Source: Cuniculiplasma sp052315415
GTDB lineage: Archaea; Thermoplasmatota; Thermoplasmata; Thermoplasmatales; Thermoplasmataceae
Length of the DNA stretch: 64,000 bases
NCBI GenBank assembly: GCA_052315415.1
Contig: JBLSDH010000001.1
Span: 1 to 64,000 of the forward strand
Direction: 5' to 3'
This document shows, piece after piece, positions 53,414-61,579 of the stretch. Under the pieces are notes generated by a model. It ran no database searches and was not told the origin of the DNA. It saw only the letters and a program-made list of their open reading frames with translations. The position numbers and the translations under genes were made by a program. Numbering within the stretch: the first letter of the stretch is position 1; each line of letters opens with the position of its first letter.

Positions 53414-54024
53414 CCATGATTTTTTTCAATTATAATGTTTGCAGATGCCCTTGGTAGAAAAACAAAATCATTTTTGTAAAGATAGTAATCCCTTTCCCTG
53501 TCTGAAAATGACAGATCGTTCGCTTTTATCATAACAAGGACATAATCTTCCTTTACATCCTGCTCTTGTTTTTCCTCCTCCTCTAAATCCGTGACTTCCT
53601 CCTGTATGGTTAGTTTTTCATCAGAAGGCGCTTCCTGTCCTGGTCTCAGAACACTATCAAAGTGGCGCTCAATCTTCTGGTGCATTTCTGTAATGAAATA
53701 TTTCTCCTCGTCAGTGAGATTGCTCATTAGTTTTGAATCCAGTTCCATTAAAGAATCTCTCATTATTTTTTCGTACCTTTTAGTGAGAAAATTTCTTAGA
53801 TTTTTTGTGATCACATCTTTTTTGTTCATCAACTGCCTAAGATTCTCAAGATCGTTATTATTTACATATTCTCTTGATAGTTTGTCAATATCAAGAAGTA
53901 ATTTCCGAACTTCTGAGTAGAATGTTGGTCTTATTGGCTGTATGAGTATGCTCTTCATCTCCTGCCTGAAATATGTTCTGATGTCCTTACTAAGTCTTTC
54001 TATCTCAGCCTTTGATATTGACAT
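53395..54024 (-). CDS. GINS complex subunit (Gins51-like)
   Basis: Component of the archaeal replicative helicase accessory complex (CMG). A helical A domain (about 1-125), an acidic low-complexity linker (TDLEEEEKQEQD, near 145-155) and a C-terminal small B domain (YVLVMIKANDLSFSDRERDYYLYKNDFVFLP and so on) follow the Gins51 order. The 209 residues fit. No Gins23 gene is seen nearby; several Thermoplasmatales may use a homotetramer of one GINS protein. The call rests on domain pattern, not strong motifs. Confidence 0.75.
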   Translation of the reverse strand: MSISKAEIERLSKDIRTYFRQEMKSILIQPIRPTFYSEVRKLLLDIDKLSREYVNNNDLENLRQLMNKKDVITKNLRNFLTKRYEKIMRDSLMELDSKLMSNLTDEEKYFITEMHQKIERHFDSVLRPGQEAPSDEKLTIQEEVTDLEEEEKQEQDVKEDYVLVMIKANDLSFSDRERDYYLYKNDFVFLPRASANIIIEKNHGKKIEF

Positions 54025-54065
54025 TATCCCCTCACATATGCTTTAAAGAGTAATAATTTTATTGA

Positions 54066-54884
54066 TTATATAGTATGAAAATTATCCTCCCCATAAACCA
54101 TTTCCGGCAATACATGGAAAGAGCGCTCAAGAAATTTATTTCCATTCTCCCCATATCTGTTAATAATATACTTTGCCCTTAATGGTACTGAATCAGGCGG
54201 TAGAAATTTATTCAGGTTTCCAGGTTCATTTATGAAATCGGTTTCCAGCATTACCGACGCCCCTGATTCAACTGCCATTGCCACAGAAGGCCTTGCTGCA
54301 GGAATTGACAGTGTTATCTTGGTGCTATATTTTAAAATTTCATAGTTTGCATGATGCTTCACAACCTTGTTGACAGGAATTCCATTTTTGTAGCACATAT
54401 TTTCAAGTTCCCTGAGACTTTTCTCATCAAGGTCTTCACTATGTATAATTACTGGACAATCAATATCTGCAGCTGATTGAAAAGCGTATTCCATCAAATT
54501 GTTGAGACTTGAATTTAAGTGGAATCCTTCCTCAAAGTGTATTCTTCCAATTTCACCAAGAGCTTGTGCTTTCTGATCCCTTATAAGATTTATTGCCCTG
54601 TCTATTGCTTTCCTATATTCTGTATCTCTTTTTTCTTTTTCCATCCACATATAATTTACAGGATACGGACCTATTGTGATAATGACATCAAGGTTGAATC
54701 TTTCCCTGATGATTTCTCCAATCCGGATAGTTTCTTCATACGTTTTTTCAAAGGAACTCCCATCCTCCGGAGGAAGATTTATGAGATTAATTGATGTTCC
54801 CCCTGCTTTAGAAAAAATTTTCACTGGCTCAATGTAATTACTTTTATAATTAAGGTGAAAATGATTGTCAAAAATTCTCATCAT
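54066..54884 (-). CDS. TatD-like metal-dependent hydrolase
   Basis: TIM-barrel amidohydrolase-type protein. The metal ligands are recognisable: the N-terminal DNHFHL (H-x-H), ALGEIGR (Glu), VIIHSED (His), VKHHANYE (His) and LETDFI (Asp). TatD-family members act on DNA or peptides; this sequence belongs to an archaeal branch of uncertain substrate. Start at ATG 54884 or 54881; a TATA-like tttataa near 54904-54910 supports a leaderless start there. 272 residues from 54884. Confidence 0.82.
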   Translation of the reverse strand: MMRIFDNHFHLNYKSNYIEPVKIFSKAGGTSINLINLPPEDGSSFEKTYEETIRIGEIIRERFNLDVIITIGPYPVNYMWMEKEKRDTEYRKAIDRAINLIRDQKAQALGEIGRIHFEEGFHLNSSLNNLMEYAFQSAADIDCPVIIHSEDLDEKSLRELENMCYKNGIPVNKVVKHHANYEILKYSTKITLSIPAARPSVAMAVESGASVMLETDFINEPGNLNKFLPPDSVPLRAKYIINRYGENGNKFLERSFHVLPEMVYGEDNFHTI

Positions 54885-55022
54885 TATCAAAATTACAAAG
54901 TAGTTATAAACATTTGATCACGTATAATACTTAAAATTAATTGTTTTTACTCATATGAAGAAATAATGTAAAAATTAGAAAAGATTTATTATTTAAACGG
55001 GTTAAGGGACTACGGTGAAATA

Positions 55023-55727
55023 ATGCAACAGGCACAGATGGCTTATGATAGAGCAATTACAGTCTTCTCACCTGATGGGAGGCTGTTTCAGGTTGAGTAT
55101 GCAAGAGAGGCTGTTAAAAGAGGTTCCACAGCTCTTGGTCTGAAATTCAGGAACGGTGTAGCAATAATTTCCGAGAAGAGACCCAGGAGCCGACTGGTTG
55201 AATCAAATTCATTGGAAAAGATACAACTTATTGATGATAATGTGGGTTGTGTCACTTCTGGCCTCGGAGCAGATGCAAGAGTTCTGATTGATTTCGCAAG
55301 GATTGTAAATCAGCAGGAAAAGGTAACCTATGGATCTCTTGTTAATATTGAGAACCTTGTGAAAAAGGTTGCGGATCAGATGCAGCAGTACACTCAGTAT
55401 GGAGGAGTAAGACCCTACGGTGTCGCTATTATATTCGCAGGAATGGATCAGGTTGGCCCGAGACTTTTTGATACAGATCCCTCTGGAGTCATAAATGAAT
55501 ACAAGGCCACAGCGATAGGGGCTGGAAGAGATCAGGTCATCAATTACCTTGAGAAGAATTATAAGGAGGATGTTGATGAGACAGATGCAATAAAAATGGG
55601 TATTCAGGCCCTGAAATCATCAATTGAGGATCAATCTGAATTTAGACCTCCGGAAGTTGCAACTGTTATTCAGGGTGGAAAATTCAGAATACTATCAAAG
55701 GAAGAAGTTGAAAACCTGAGCAAATAA
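55023..55727 (+). CDS. psmA: 20S proteasome subunit alpha
   Basis: Forms the outer heptameric rings and gates the proteasome. The opening AYDRAITVFSPDGRLFQVEYAREAVKRGSTALG is diagnostic, with the N-terminal gate residues (MQQAQMAYDR) and the HbYX-pocket lysine region (VGCVTSGLGADARVLIDFAR). 234 residues, as in Thermoplasma. A TATA-like ttatttaaa (about 54986-54997) precedes a very short leader. The beta subunit and SBDS/exosome genes are not adjacent. Confidence 0.97.
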   Translation: MQQAQMAYDRAITVFSPDGRLFQVEYAREAVKRGSTALGLKFRNGVAIISEKRPRSRLVESNSLEKIQLIDDNVGCVTSGLGADARVLIDFARIVNQQEKVTYGSLVNIENLVKKVADQMQQYTQYGGVRPYGVAIIFAGMDQVGPRLFDTDPSGVINEYKATAIGAGRDQVINYLEKNYKEDVDETDAIKMGIQALKSSIEDQSEFRPPEVATVIQGGKFRILSKEEVENLSK

Positions 55728-55733
55728 TTTATA

Positions 55734-55742
55734 TTTTTTTTT
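55734..55742 (+). terminator. T-tract after psmA
   Basis: Nine T close behind the psmA stop, a likely terminator. The tttatatttt just before and within it also sits at BoxA distance from ATG 55754 of the next gene. Confidence 0.4.
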
Positions 55743-55753
55743 ATTTGTCAATC

Positions 55754-56158
55754 ATGGAAATAAAGAAAATTCTGGAAGATTACAAGAATATAGCTGTGGT
55801 GGGTATAAGTGAAAATAAGGAAAGAGATAGCTATATGGTTTCAGAATATCTGGTAAAACATGGCTACAATGTAATTCCCATTAATCCAAAAATTGATTAC
55901 TGGAATGGTAGAAAGTCTTATAAAAATCTTGAAGAGGCCGCAAAGGAGAATAGTATTGATATTGTTGACATATTCAGAAAACCTGAGGCAGTTCCTGAAA
56001 TTGTCCAGGAGAGTCTGAGTGTAAGGCCAAAGGTGATCTGGATGCAACTTGGAGTTGCCAGTGAAAAGGGAAAGGAACTGGCAGAAAAGAATGGAATCAC
56101 AGTTATTATGGATAAATGCATTATGCAGGAACACAAAAAAATTGTCGGGGTAGCCTAG
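55754..56158 (+). CDS. CoA-binding domain protein (YccU-like)
   Basis: 134 residues of the small CoA_binding_2 Rossmann family: IAVVGISENKERDSYMVSEYLVKHGYNVIPINPK at the N-terminus, then IVDIFRKPE, VIWMQLGV and the cysteine in MDKCIMQEH. Function is not established; relatives are subunits or homologs of succinyl-CoA ligase alpha. ATG 55754 is preferred over TTG 55745 because the BoxA-like tttatattt lies 18-26 bases before it. Its last codons overlap tRNA-Ser(CGA) by 15 bases, so the mRNA and tRNA share sequence. Confidence 0.88.
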   Translation: MEIKKILEDYKNIAVVGISENKERDSYMVSEYLVKHGYNVIPINPKIDYWNGRKSYKNLEEAAKENSIDIVDIFRKPEAVPEIVQESLSVRPKVIWMQLGVASEKGKELAEKNGITVIMDKCIMQEHKKIVGVA

Positions 56159-56226
56159 CCTGGTAAGGCGATAGACTCGAGATCTATTGCTCTTGTAGCT
56201 CGGGAGTTCGAATCTCCCCCCCGGCG
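56144..56226 (+). tRNA. tRNA-Ser (anticodon CGA)
   Basis: A class II tRNA of 83 bases. The acceptor stem is gtcgggg/ccccggc with one U-G pair, discriminator G. The anticodon stem ataga/tctat surrounds ctcgaga, anticodon CGA (reads UCG). A long variable arm precedes the T arm gggagttcgaatctccc. Bases 56144-56158 are also the end of the upstream reading frame; the stop TAG lies in the D-arm region. Confidence 0.94.
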
Positions 56227-56231
56227 TTATT

Positions 56232-56684
56232 TTATCTAACTATCATTACAGAACAATGAGAGTTTGCAGAAACCCTTTCTGAAACAGAGCCCATAAATAT
56301 TCCTCTTTTAAATCCATGTTTCCTGTTCCCCATCACTACCAGATCTATTCCATTTTTTTCACTGTATTCCAGGATGGCTTCCACAGGTTCACCAAGAACA
56401 GATTCTCCAACAATTTTAAGACCATCTGTTTTTAGGCTTTTAACATAATTATCAACGTTAATTTTTGCATTTTTAAGGTTATCCTCATCTGTATCACCCT
56501 CATATATTCCTGAAACAGAAAGATCTCCGATTGGAACAGGTATTGGTTTAACAACATTAAGTATTATGACTTCTGCACCGGGTACAAACTTCATCAGAGA
56601 AACTGCTGTCTCAGCAGCTTTAATAGACTCATCTGAAAAATCAACAGGTACAAGTACTCTCTTTATTTTCGAAATATCGTCCAT
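56232..56684 (-). CDS. universal stress protein (UspA family)
   Basis: 150 residues from ATG 56684. Nucleotide-binding fold with VLVPVDFSDESIKAAETA at the N-terminus and the ATP-binding GNRKHGFKRGIFMGSVSERV (G-x2-G-x9-G-S) near the end, so it probably binds ATP. Roles in stress or ion-related regulation vary. Convergent with the tRNA-Ser gene on its left and preceded by an AT-rich spacer on its right. Confidence 0.9.
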   Translation of the reverse strand: MDDISKIKRVLVPVDFSDESIKAAETAVSLMKFVPGAEVIILNVVKPIPVPIGDLSVSGIYEGDTDEDNLKNAKINVDNYVKSLKTDGLKIVGESVLGEPVEAILEYSEKNGIDLVVMGNRKHGFKRGIFMGSVSERVSANSHCSVMIVR

Positions 56685-56795
56685 ATTAATCAAAAAGGTA
56701 ATGTCTTAGTAAATATATTATTATTACTTAATATGTAAATTTAATTGTTATCATAACTAAAATCATAAATACAATTTTTAATTTCCCTTTATGAT

Positions 56796-56878
56796 GCTGG
56801 GGTAGCCTAGCCTGGTAAGGCGCAGGTCTGGAAAGCCTGTGCTCTCGTAGCTCGGGAGTTCAAATCTCCCTCCCAGCG
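56796..56878 (+). tRNA. tRNA-Ser (anticodon GGA)
   Basis: 83 bases, class II. The acceptor stem is gctgggg/tcccagc, discriminator G. The anticodon stem caggt/gcctg encloses ctggaaa, anticodon GGA (reads UCC and UCU). The 5' half is nearly identical to the tRNA-Ser(CGA) 650 bases upstream (shared ggggtagcctagcctggtaa), suggesting a duplication. Confidence 0.94.
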
Positions 56879-56983
56879 CTTTTTTCTAAATGGGAAAATT
56901 CTAATTTGAAGTTTATATTGTGATATATAGAGTATTTATTATAGATAGCAAACTGTTAATATATATTGGTATATACAATTGAA

Positions 56984-57382
56984 ATGGAACGTTTCTATTA
57001 CTTCATTTGTGTAGAAAATGCTGGCAGAAGCGTAATGGCTGAGTACATTGGAAAAAAATACGGATTGAATTGTGCAAGTGGAGGGACTGAACCCTCAGAT
57101 CGGCCAAATGAAAATGTCATCAATGTTATGAAAGAAATAGGTATAGATGTTTCAAATCATGTTCCAAAGCTTATTGATGAAAAAATATTAAAAAAGGCCA
57201 CAAATGTAATTTTAATGGGCTGTTCAATTGAAGAAAAATGCCCAGCAATACTTTACAGAGAAATGAAGGGCAAAATGACTGACTGGAATCTTGAGGATCC
57301 AAAAGGGAAGGATATTAATAAGGTGAGGGAAATTCGGGATTTGATCAAGGAGAGAATCGAAAAACTTGTACAATCCAGTTGA
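56984..57382 (+). CDS. arsC: low-molecular-weight phosphatase / arsenate reductase family protein
   Basis: 132 residues from ATG 56984, with a BoxA-like ttaatatata (56957-56966) 18-27 bases upstream. The P-loop CVENAGRSVMAE has the Cys-x5-Arg-Ser arrangement, and the NAGRS.MAE wording is typical of arsenate reductases rather than tyrosine phosphatases. Later cysteines (MGCSIEEKCPA) resemble the resolving pair of thioredoxin-linked ArsC. The overlapping downstream gene is an ArsB-type permease, which supports arsenate resistance. A phosphatase role is not excluded. Confidence 0.83.
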   Translation: MERFYYFICVENAGRSVMAEYIGKKYGLNCASGGTEPSDRPNENVINVMKEIGIDVSNHVPKLIDEKILKKATNVILMGCSIEEKCPAILYREMKGKMTDWNLEDPKGKDINKVREIRDLIKERIEKLVQSS

Positions 57383-58658
57383 TCTTACAGTCTCAATAAT
57401 TCTATTCGCATTAACCCTGACTTTTGTTATTTTAAAACCGAAAGGCATAGATATAGGGTATTCAGCACTTTTAGGAGCATTGATTGCGTTTATTCTAGGT
57501 CTTGTATCCTTACAGAACATTATAGAGGTTGGTGATATAGTGTGGAATCCCACCCTTACTTTTGTCGCCATTATTATTTTTTCTCTCATATTTGATGAGG
57601 CGGGGGTTTTCAAATATCTTGCGGCAAAAATAATTATAATGTCCAAAGGTTCCGGAAAGAAAATATTTCTTTATTTTGTAATCTTGGCCACATTTATTTC
57701 AACTGTTTTTGCAAATGACGGTACAGCCATTGAGCTCACTCCTATTGTTGTGGCCCTTCTTTACAGGTTAAATGTGAATAAGAATGGCATAATGGCTTAT
57801 GTTATGATAATAGGATTTTTGGCAGATGCTGCAAGTCTACCTCTACTCATAAGTAATCTTGTGAATATAATAGCAGCGACCTATTTTGGAATTCAATTTT
57901 TTCAGTATATGGTTGTAATGATAGTACCGGATATTGTTAGTGTGGTTGTAGGTAGCTCTATTCTCTATTTTATTTACAGAAAGGAAATAAACATAAATTA
58001 CAGTGTAAGCATAGAAAACCCTGAGGAAGATATAGTTGACAGAAATCTTTTCAGGATATTTTTCCCATTTATCATTACAATTATAATAGTATATTCCATA
58101 GGAGGCTTTTTTTCTATACCAATCTCACTTATCGCATTACCAGCCTCCATAATTCTAATATTTGTTGCCATAAAGAACGGAAAAATTGACTGGAAAATTC
58201 CCATAAAAGATGCGCCATGGCAGATAGTATTATTCTCACTTGGAATGTACATTGTTGTTTTTTCCATGGCCAATAATGGGCTGATATCAATTTTGAACCC
58301 ATTAATCATCAATATTTATAAGCTACCGGATGGATTGAATTTCATAGGACTTGGGTCATTTTTTGCATTGCTTTCATCAATTATGAATAACCTTCCATCA
58401 GTATTGCTGGGGGACCTCCTACTGAAATCAACAGGCATATCAGGTTATCCAGTACTCATTAATGCCATTGGAAATGACATAGGCCCAAAGTTTTCCCCAA
58501 TTGGTTCCCTGGCTACATTGGTTTGGATCTATATGCTAAAAAAGAAGTCAAACATTTCAATTAACACTTATGAATATGTCAAAATAGGACTCACTGCAGG
58601 TATTCCATCCCTTATTCTCTCCCTTATTTCATACTGGGCAATTCTTAATATTTTTTAA
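57366..58658 (+). CDS. arsB: ArsB/ArsP-type anion permease (arsenite efflux)
   Basis: 430 residues with about 11-12 helices of the ArsB/NhaD ion-transporter superfamily. Family features are NPTLTFVAIIIFSLIFDEAGVF near 60, STVFANDGTAIELTPIV near 115, and MNNLPSVLLGDLL near 340 with the conserved Asn-Asn-Pro-type loop. It opens with TTG 57366 inside the end of the ArsC-like gene (17-base overlap), so the two are translated together. AAGGAG lies 14 bases upstream, rather far. It exports arsenite most likely; other anions are possible. Confidence 0.85.
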   Translation: MYNPVDLTVSIILFALTLTFVILKPKGIDIGYSALLGALIAFILGLVSLQNIIEVGDIVWNPTLTFVAIIIFSLIFDEAGVFKYLAAKIIIMSKGSGKKIFLYFVILATFISTVFANDGTAIELTPIVVALLYRLNVNKNGIMAYVMIIGFLADAASLPLLISNLVNIIAATYFGIQFFQYMVVMIVPDIVSVVVGSSILYFIYRKEININYSVSIENPEEDIVDRNLFRIFFPFIITIIIVYSIGGFFSIPISLIALPASIILIFVAIKNGKIDWKIPIKDAPWQIVLFSLGMYIVVFSMANNGLISILNPLIINIYKLPDGLNFIGLGSFFALLSSIMNNLPSVLLGDLLLKSTGISGYPVLINAIGNDIGPKFSPIGSLATLVWIYMLKKKSNISINTYEYVKIGLTAGIPSLILSLISYWAILNIF

Positions 58659-58691
58659 GAAATTATTTCTAATCTATACACATAATGAATC

Positions 58692-60653
58692 ATGCTACCA
58701 GAAATTGCAATTTTGATTGCTTTTGCTATCTTGATGGGAATTACAATGGCAATTGTTGTTTTTCTTTCACAGGAAAGTAAAACAAAAGGAAGAAACCTGC
58801 TTATTTACATTGTACTTCTTATGATGAATGGAATGCTTATTGGCCCTTTGATCTATTATTCTGGCATAATTAGCATTTCAGTTCAGGATGCTTATGTGTT
58901 GACAGCAGGAATAATGGCATTTGAAATGATTATTCCTGTTTTCTCACTTTTCTCTGTTAATAAAAATGAAAATCCAGTGAATAAAGGTGTAGTCATAACA
59001 CTTACAATATTGGATGAATATCTGATGGGGCTTCTATTCACTTTGATTCAGAAAGATACAAATGCAATTTCATTTGTTGAAAAAAACTTTCCCCTGAGCT
59101 TCATATCTCCACTATACGGTTACTGGTTTATACTTCCAATGGCTCTTGAAATGTTTTTGACTGTGAATTTATCAAGAAAGAAGCTGAGACCTTCCATTTA
59201 TCTAGCCCTTTTATTACAGGCCTCGGCTATGATTTTTATACCCTCAGAATTCAGCGGGTTATGGGTTCCATTATCAGTATATATTTCAGGAACATTGATG
59301 ACGGCTCTTTTCATCGTAATTTTTGAAATTCATTACAGAAAAAAGTACGTTTTGGCTGGTACAGGAAGATATTTTCTCCTTCTATTTTTCATATACACAC
59401 TTATGATGGCAGGAGTTTCCATATATCAGGAGTATGGAGATGCTTACTTGCTTGGCCTTTCCGTTGTTACAGAAATGATTCTCTATTTTACATATATTTT
59501 AGACTATAGAAGATTTGAAGGCGGTAGAAAGATACAATGGATGGGGGAGTCAAGATACAGCACTGCACTACTCGCACTTATATTTTCTTCAGAATTTTTC
59601 ATGGGTTTAACCTTTGATTTTCAGTTTTATGGAGTTCAAGTTTTCTTGGGGGCTCTATCACTTGCCCCATACAGTAATAACATTTTTATGAATGTTATTC
59701 CGTTTTTATATAATTTTACAGTATTTTTCGGAGGGGTTGCTCTTTCACCATTCTATCTAATAATGATGGGTTTTGAGATGGGCGCACTGGTTGTCTTTAA
59801 AATTAAAGAGAGCAAAAATGTTGAAAACAGGATAAGAATGGTTCTTATGATATGCGCATATGGGCTCTATTCAATAGTTTTCCCGTCTTTTGTATTTCCA
59901 AATAACTCAAAAATTCCATTTCTTGGCTGGTCAATGGGCATAGGAACATCAGGAGGCCTTGCCGTATCACTGGCAATTCCAATGCTTTTAACCTACGCCA
60001 TAAGTGGAACTCTATCATTCCTCTTTGGTTCAAGGCAGCTTTGCAGCGTATTCTGTACCGCACCCTTAATGTACCAGGGAACGTTTTATGATTCCTTCAA
60101 AAATTTTAACAGGAAAGGAAAAGCATCCAAAGTTAACAGAACTCAGCAGAGGAATAAAATTTACAGATTAGTTTCCCTGGCAGTTTATTCCGTAATTGCC
60201 ATTGGAGGAATTGCATCCATACTTAACCAGTATTTTGGATATAATATAAGAGTTTATGGGACAGGCATACTCTCACTAACATACATAATATTGTTTGGCA
60301 TAATATGGTATGTTATATTCGTGTTGATGCCATATGCTGGATCATATGGATGCATAAATACAGGTTATTGCCACTGGGGAAATTTCAACAGATTTATTTC
60401 AAAATTTGGATTCTTTAAATTAAAGGTTAAGAGTTCTGATATTTGTCGTACATGTAAAACAAAGGAGTGTACTCAGGCATGCCCTGTTGGTATAACATAT
60501 CAACCGGGAAGTTTTATATCAAAGGGTGAATTTAAAGATGTAAGATGCGTAGGCGTTGGTGAATGTGTTGAGGCCTGTCCCTACCAGAATATAATGTTCT
60601 ACGATGTCAGGGGATGGTTAAAGGAGAAATTAGGAAGGGGAAGAGACAGGTGA
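58692..60653 (+). CDS. membrane polyferredoxin with NapH-like C-terminal half and a novel N-terminal membrane module
   Basis: 653 residues. The first 275 or so form about eight helices that resemble the separate protein encoded at 60630-61559. The remainder has more helices, CSVFC (C451, C455) and YGCINTGYCHWGNFNR (C554, C560), as in NapH/CcoG-type membrane ferredoxins, then two C-terminal cluster motifs. Motif one is C585, C588, C593, C597-Pro. Motif two is C619, C625, C629-Pro, where the usual second cysteine is Val622, so it may hold a [3Fe-4S] cluster. A quinone- or membrane-linked electron carrier is plausible; donor and acceptor unknown. It starts 33 bases after arsB and overlaps the convergent gene by 24 bases. 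Confidence 0.75.
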   Translation: MLPEIAILIAFAILMGITMAIVVFLSQESKTKGRNLLIYIVLLMMNGMLIGPLIYYSGIISISVQDAYVLTAGIMAFEMIIPVFSLFSVNKNENPVNKGVVITLTILDEYLMGLLFTLIQKDTNAISFVEKNFPLSFISPLYGYWFILPMALEMFLTVNLSRKKLRPSIYLALLLQASAMIFIPSEFSGLWVPLSVYISGTLMTALFIVIFEIHYRKKYVLAGTGRYFLLLFFIYTLMMAGVSIYQEYGDAYLLGLSVVTEMILYFTYILDYRRFEGGRKIQWMGESRYSTALLALIFSSEFFMGLTFDFQFYGVQVFLGALSLAPYSNNIFMNVIPFLYNFTVFFGGVALSPFYLIMMGFEMGALVVFKIKESKNVENRIRMVLMICAYGLYSIVFPSFVFPNNSKIPFLGWSMGIGTSGGLAVSLAIPMLLTYAISGTLSFLFGSRQLCSVFCTAPLMYQGTFYDSFKNFNRKGKASKVNRTQQRNKIYRLVSLAVYSVIAIGGIASILNQYFGYNIRVYGTGILSLTYIILFGIIWYVIFVLMPYAGSYGCINTGYCHWGNFNRFISKFGFFKLKVKSSDICRTCKTKECTQACPVGITYQPGSFISKGEFKDVRCVGVGECVEACPYQNIMFYDVRGWLKEKLGRGRDR

Positions 60654-61559
60654 AGCATCAGGATAAAATGATTTGAACCCTCTGAAAGCCATCAAAAAAT
60701 ACAGAATCATTGCGAATACCATGCTTGCTGAGAAGATGCTCCACCTTAGTCCAAATGAACCTGGAATAACAGGTTCCATAATAAGGCCAAAGGCAGAAAA
60801 AAGCAGATATGCTAGAAATAATTTGGAAATTGTAATTCTGTAATTTTTCATTTCATCTCTATTTTTTAAAAAGTATGATATAATGTAATAAATGGAAATA
60901 GCCATTATAATGGAAAAAATAACAGAGAATGGAATTACGAGAATATTCCCGTCAATGGCAGGATCACTAATCTGCATTAAAATTATTAAGAGGCTTATTT
61001 TCATAAGAAACTTGTCGGAAGAATGCTTCAAAACATATGCCGTTACCATCTCAGTTGCCATTGGTATTACGAATAGATAACTTGTAATGGAATCAGAAAA
61101 AATAGAAATAAGCCTTTCAGTAAGAATTGAGCCATTGTATATGTTTGATGTGTTGAAACCCACAGCAAGAGATATGAGAAGTAAACCCATGGAAATTTCG
61201 TTCCATACCACCATTACTCCTATCCACCTTGACATTCTGTTGTCTATCAGGTGATTAATTCTGTTGTTGAATGCCGTTAGAAGAATGTAAGATATGATCA
61301 CTGACATCTCGAACATGCTTATGTTAAAGGCTATAACATTGTTCAGGAAACCGTTTGGGAGTATGATGTAGTAATTGACTGTATTTAGCATTCCAGACAT
61401 CATTGCAAGGAGAAACAGTACTATTGAGCCTTGTTTATAAGTGATTGTTGATAAATTCTTTATTATATATAGTACAAAATAAATGATTATTGGAGTCATC
61501 AGAATCTCAGTTGCAACAATGTAAGGTATGTTTTGCACGTTAGGTAATTTAAAAAACAT
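60630..61559 (-). CDS. eight-helix membrane protein related to the N-terminal half of the polyferredoxin
   Basis: 309 residues, about eight helices, no cofactor motifs. Several blocks line up in order with the first 275 residues of the neighbour at 58692: SGMLNTVNYY with NGMLIGPLIYY, WNEISMGLLLI with LDEYLMGLLFT, SYLFVIPMATEMVTAYVL with GYWFILPMALEMFLTVNL. Conserved Glu residues within helices (FEM, NE/DE, TEM/LEM) are shared and may be functional. I do not recognise a named family. It is convergent with its relative and follows the ABC ATPase genes by 20 bases on the minus strand, so it may be transcribed with them. Confidence 0.7.
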   Translation of the reverse strand: MFFKLPNVQNIPYIVATEILMTPIIIYFVLYIIKNLSTITYKQGSIVLFLLAMMSGMLNTVNYYIILPNGFLNNVIAFNISMFEMSVIISYILLTAFNNRINHLIDNRMSRWIGVMVVWNEISMGLLLISLAVGFNTSNIYNGSILTERLISIFSDSITSYLFVIPMATEMVTAYVLKHSSDKFLMKISLLIILMQISDPAIDGNILVIPFSVIFSIIMAISIYYIISYFLKNRDEMKNYRITISKLFLAYLLFSAFGLIMEPVIPGSFGLRWSIFSASMVFAMILYFLMAFRGFKSFYPDASPVSSPS

Positions 61560-61579
61560 ATTTAAAAAGGAAGGAATCT

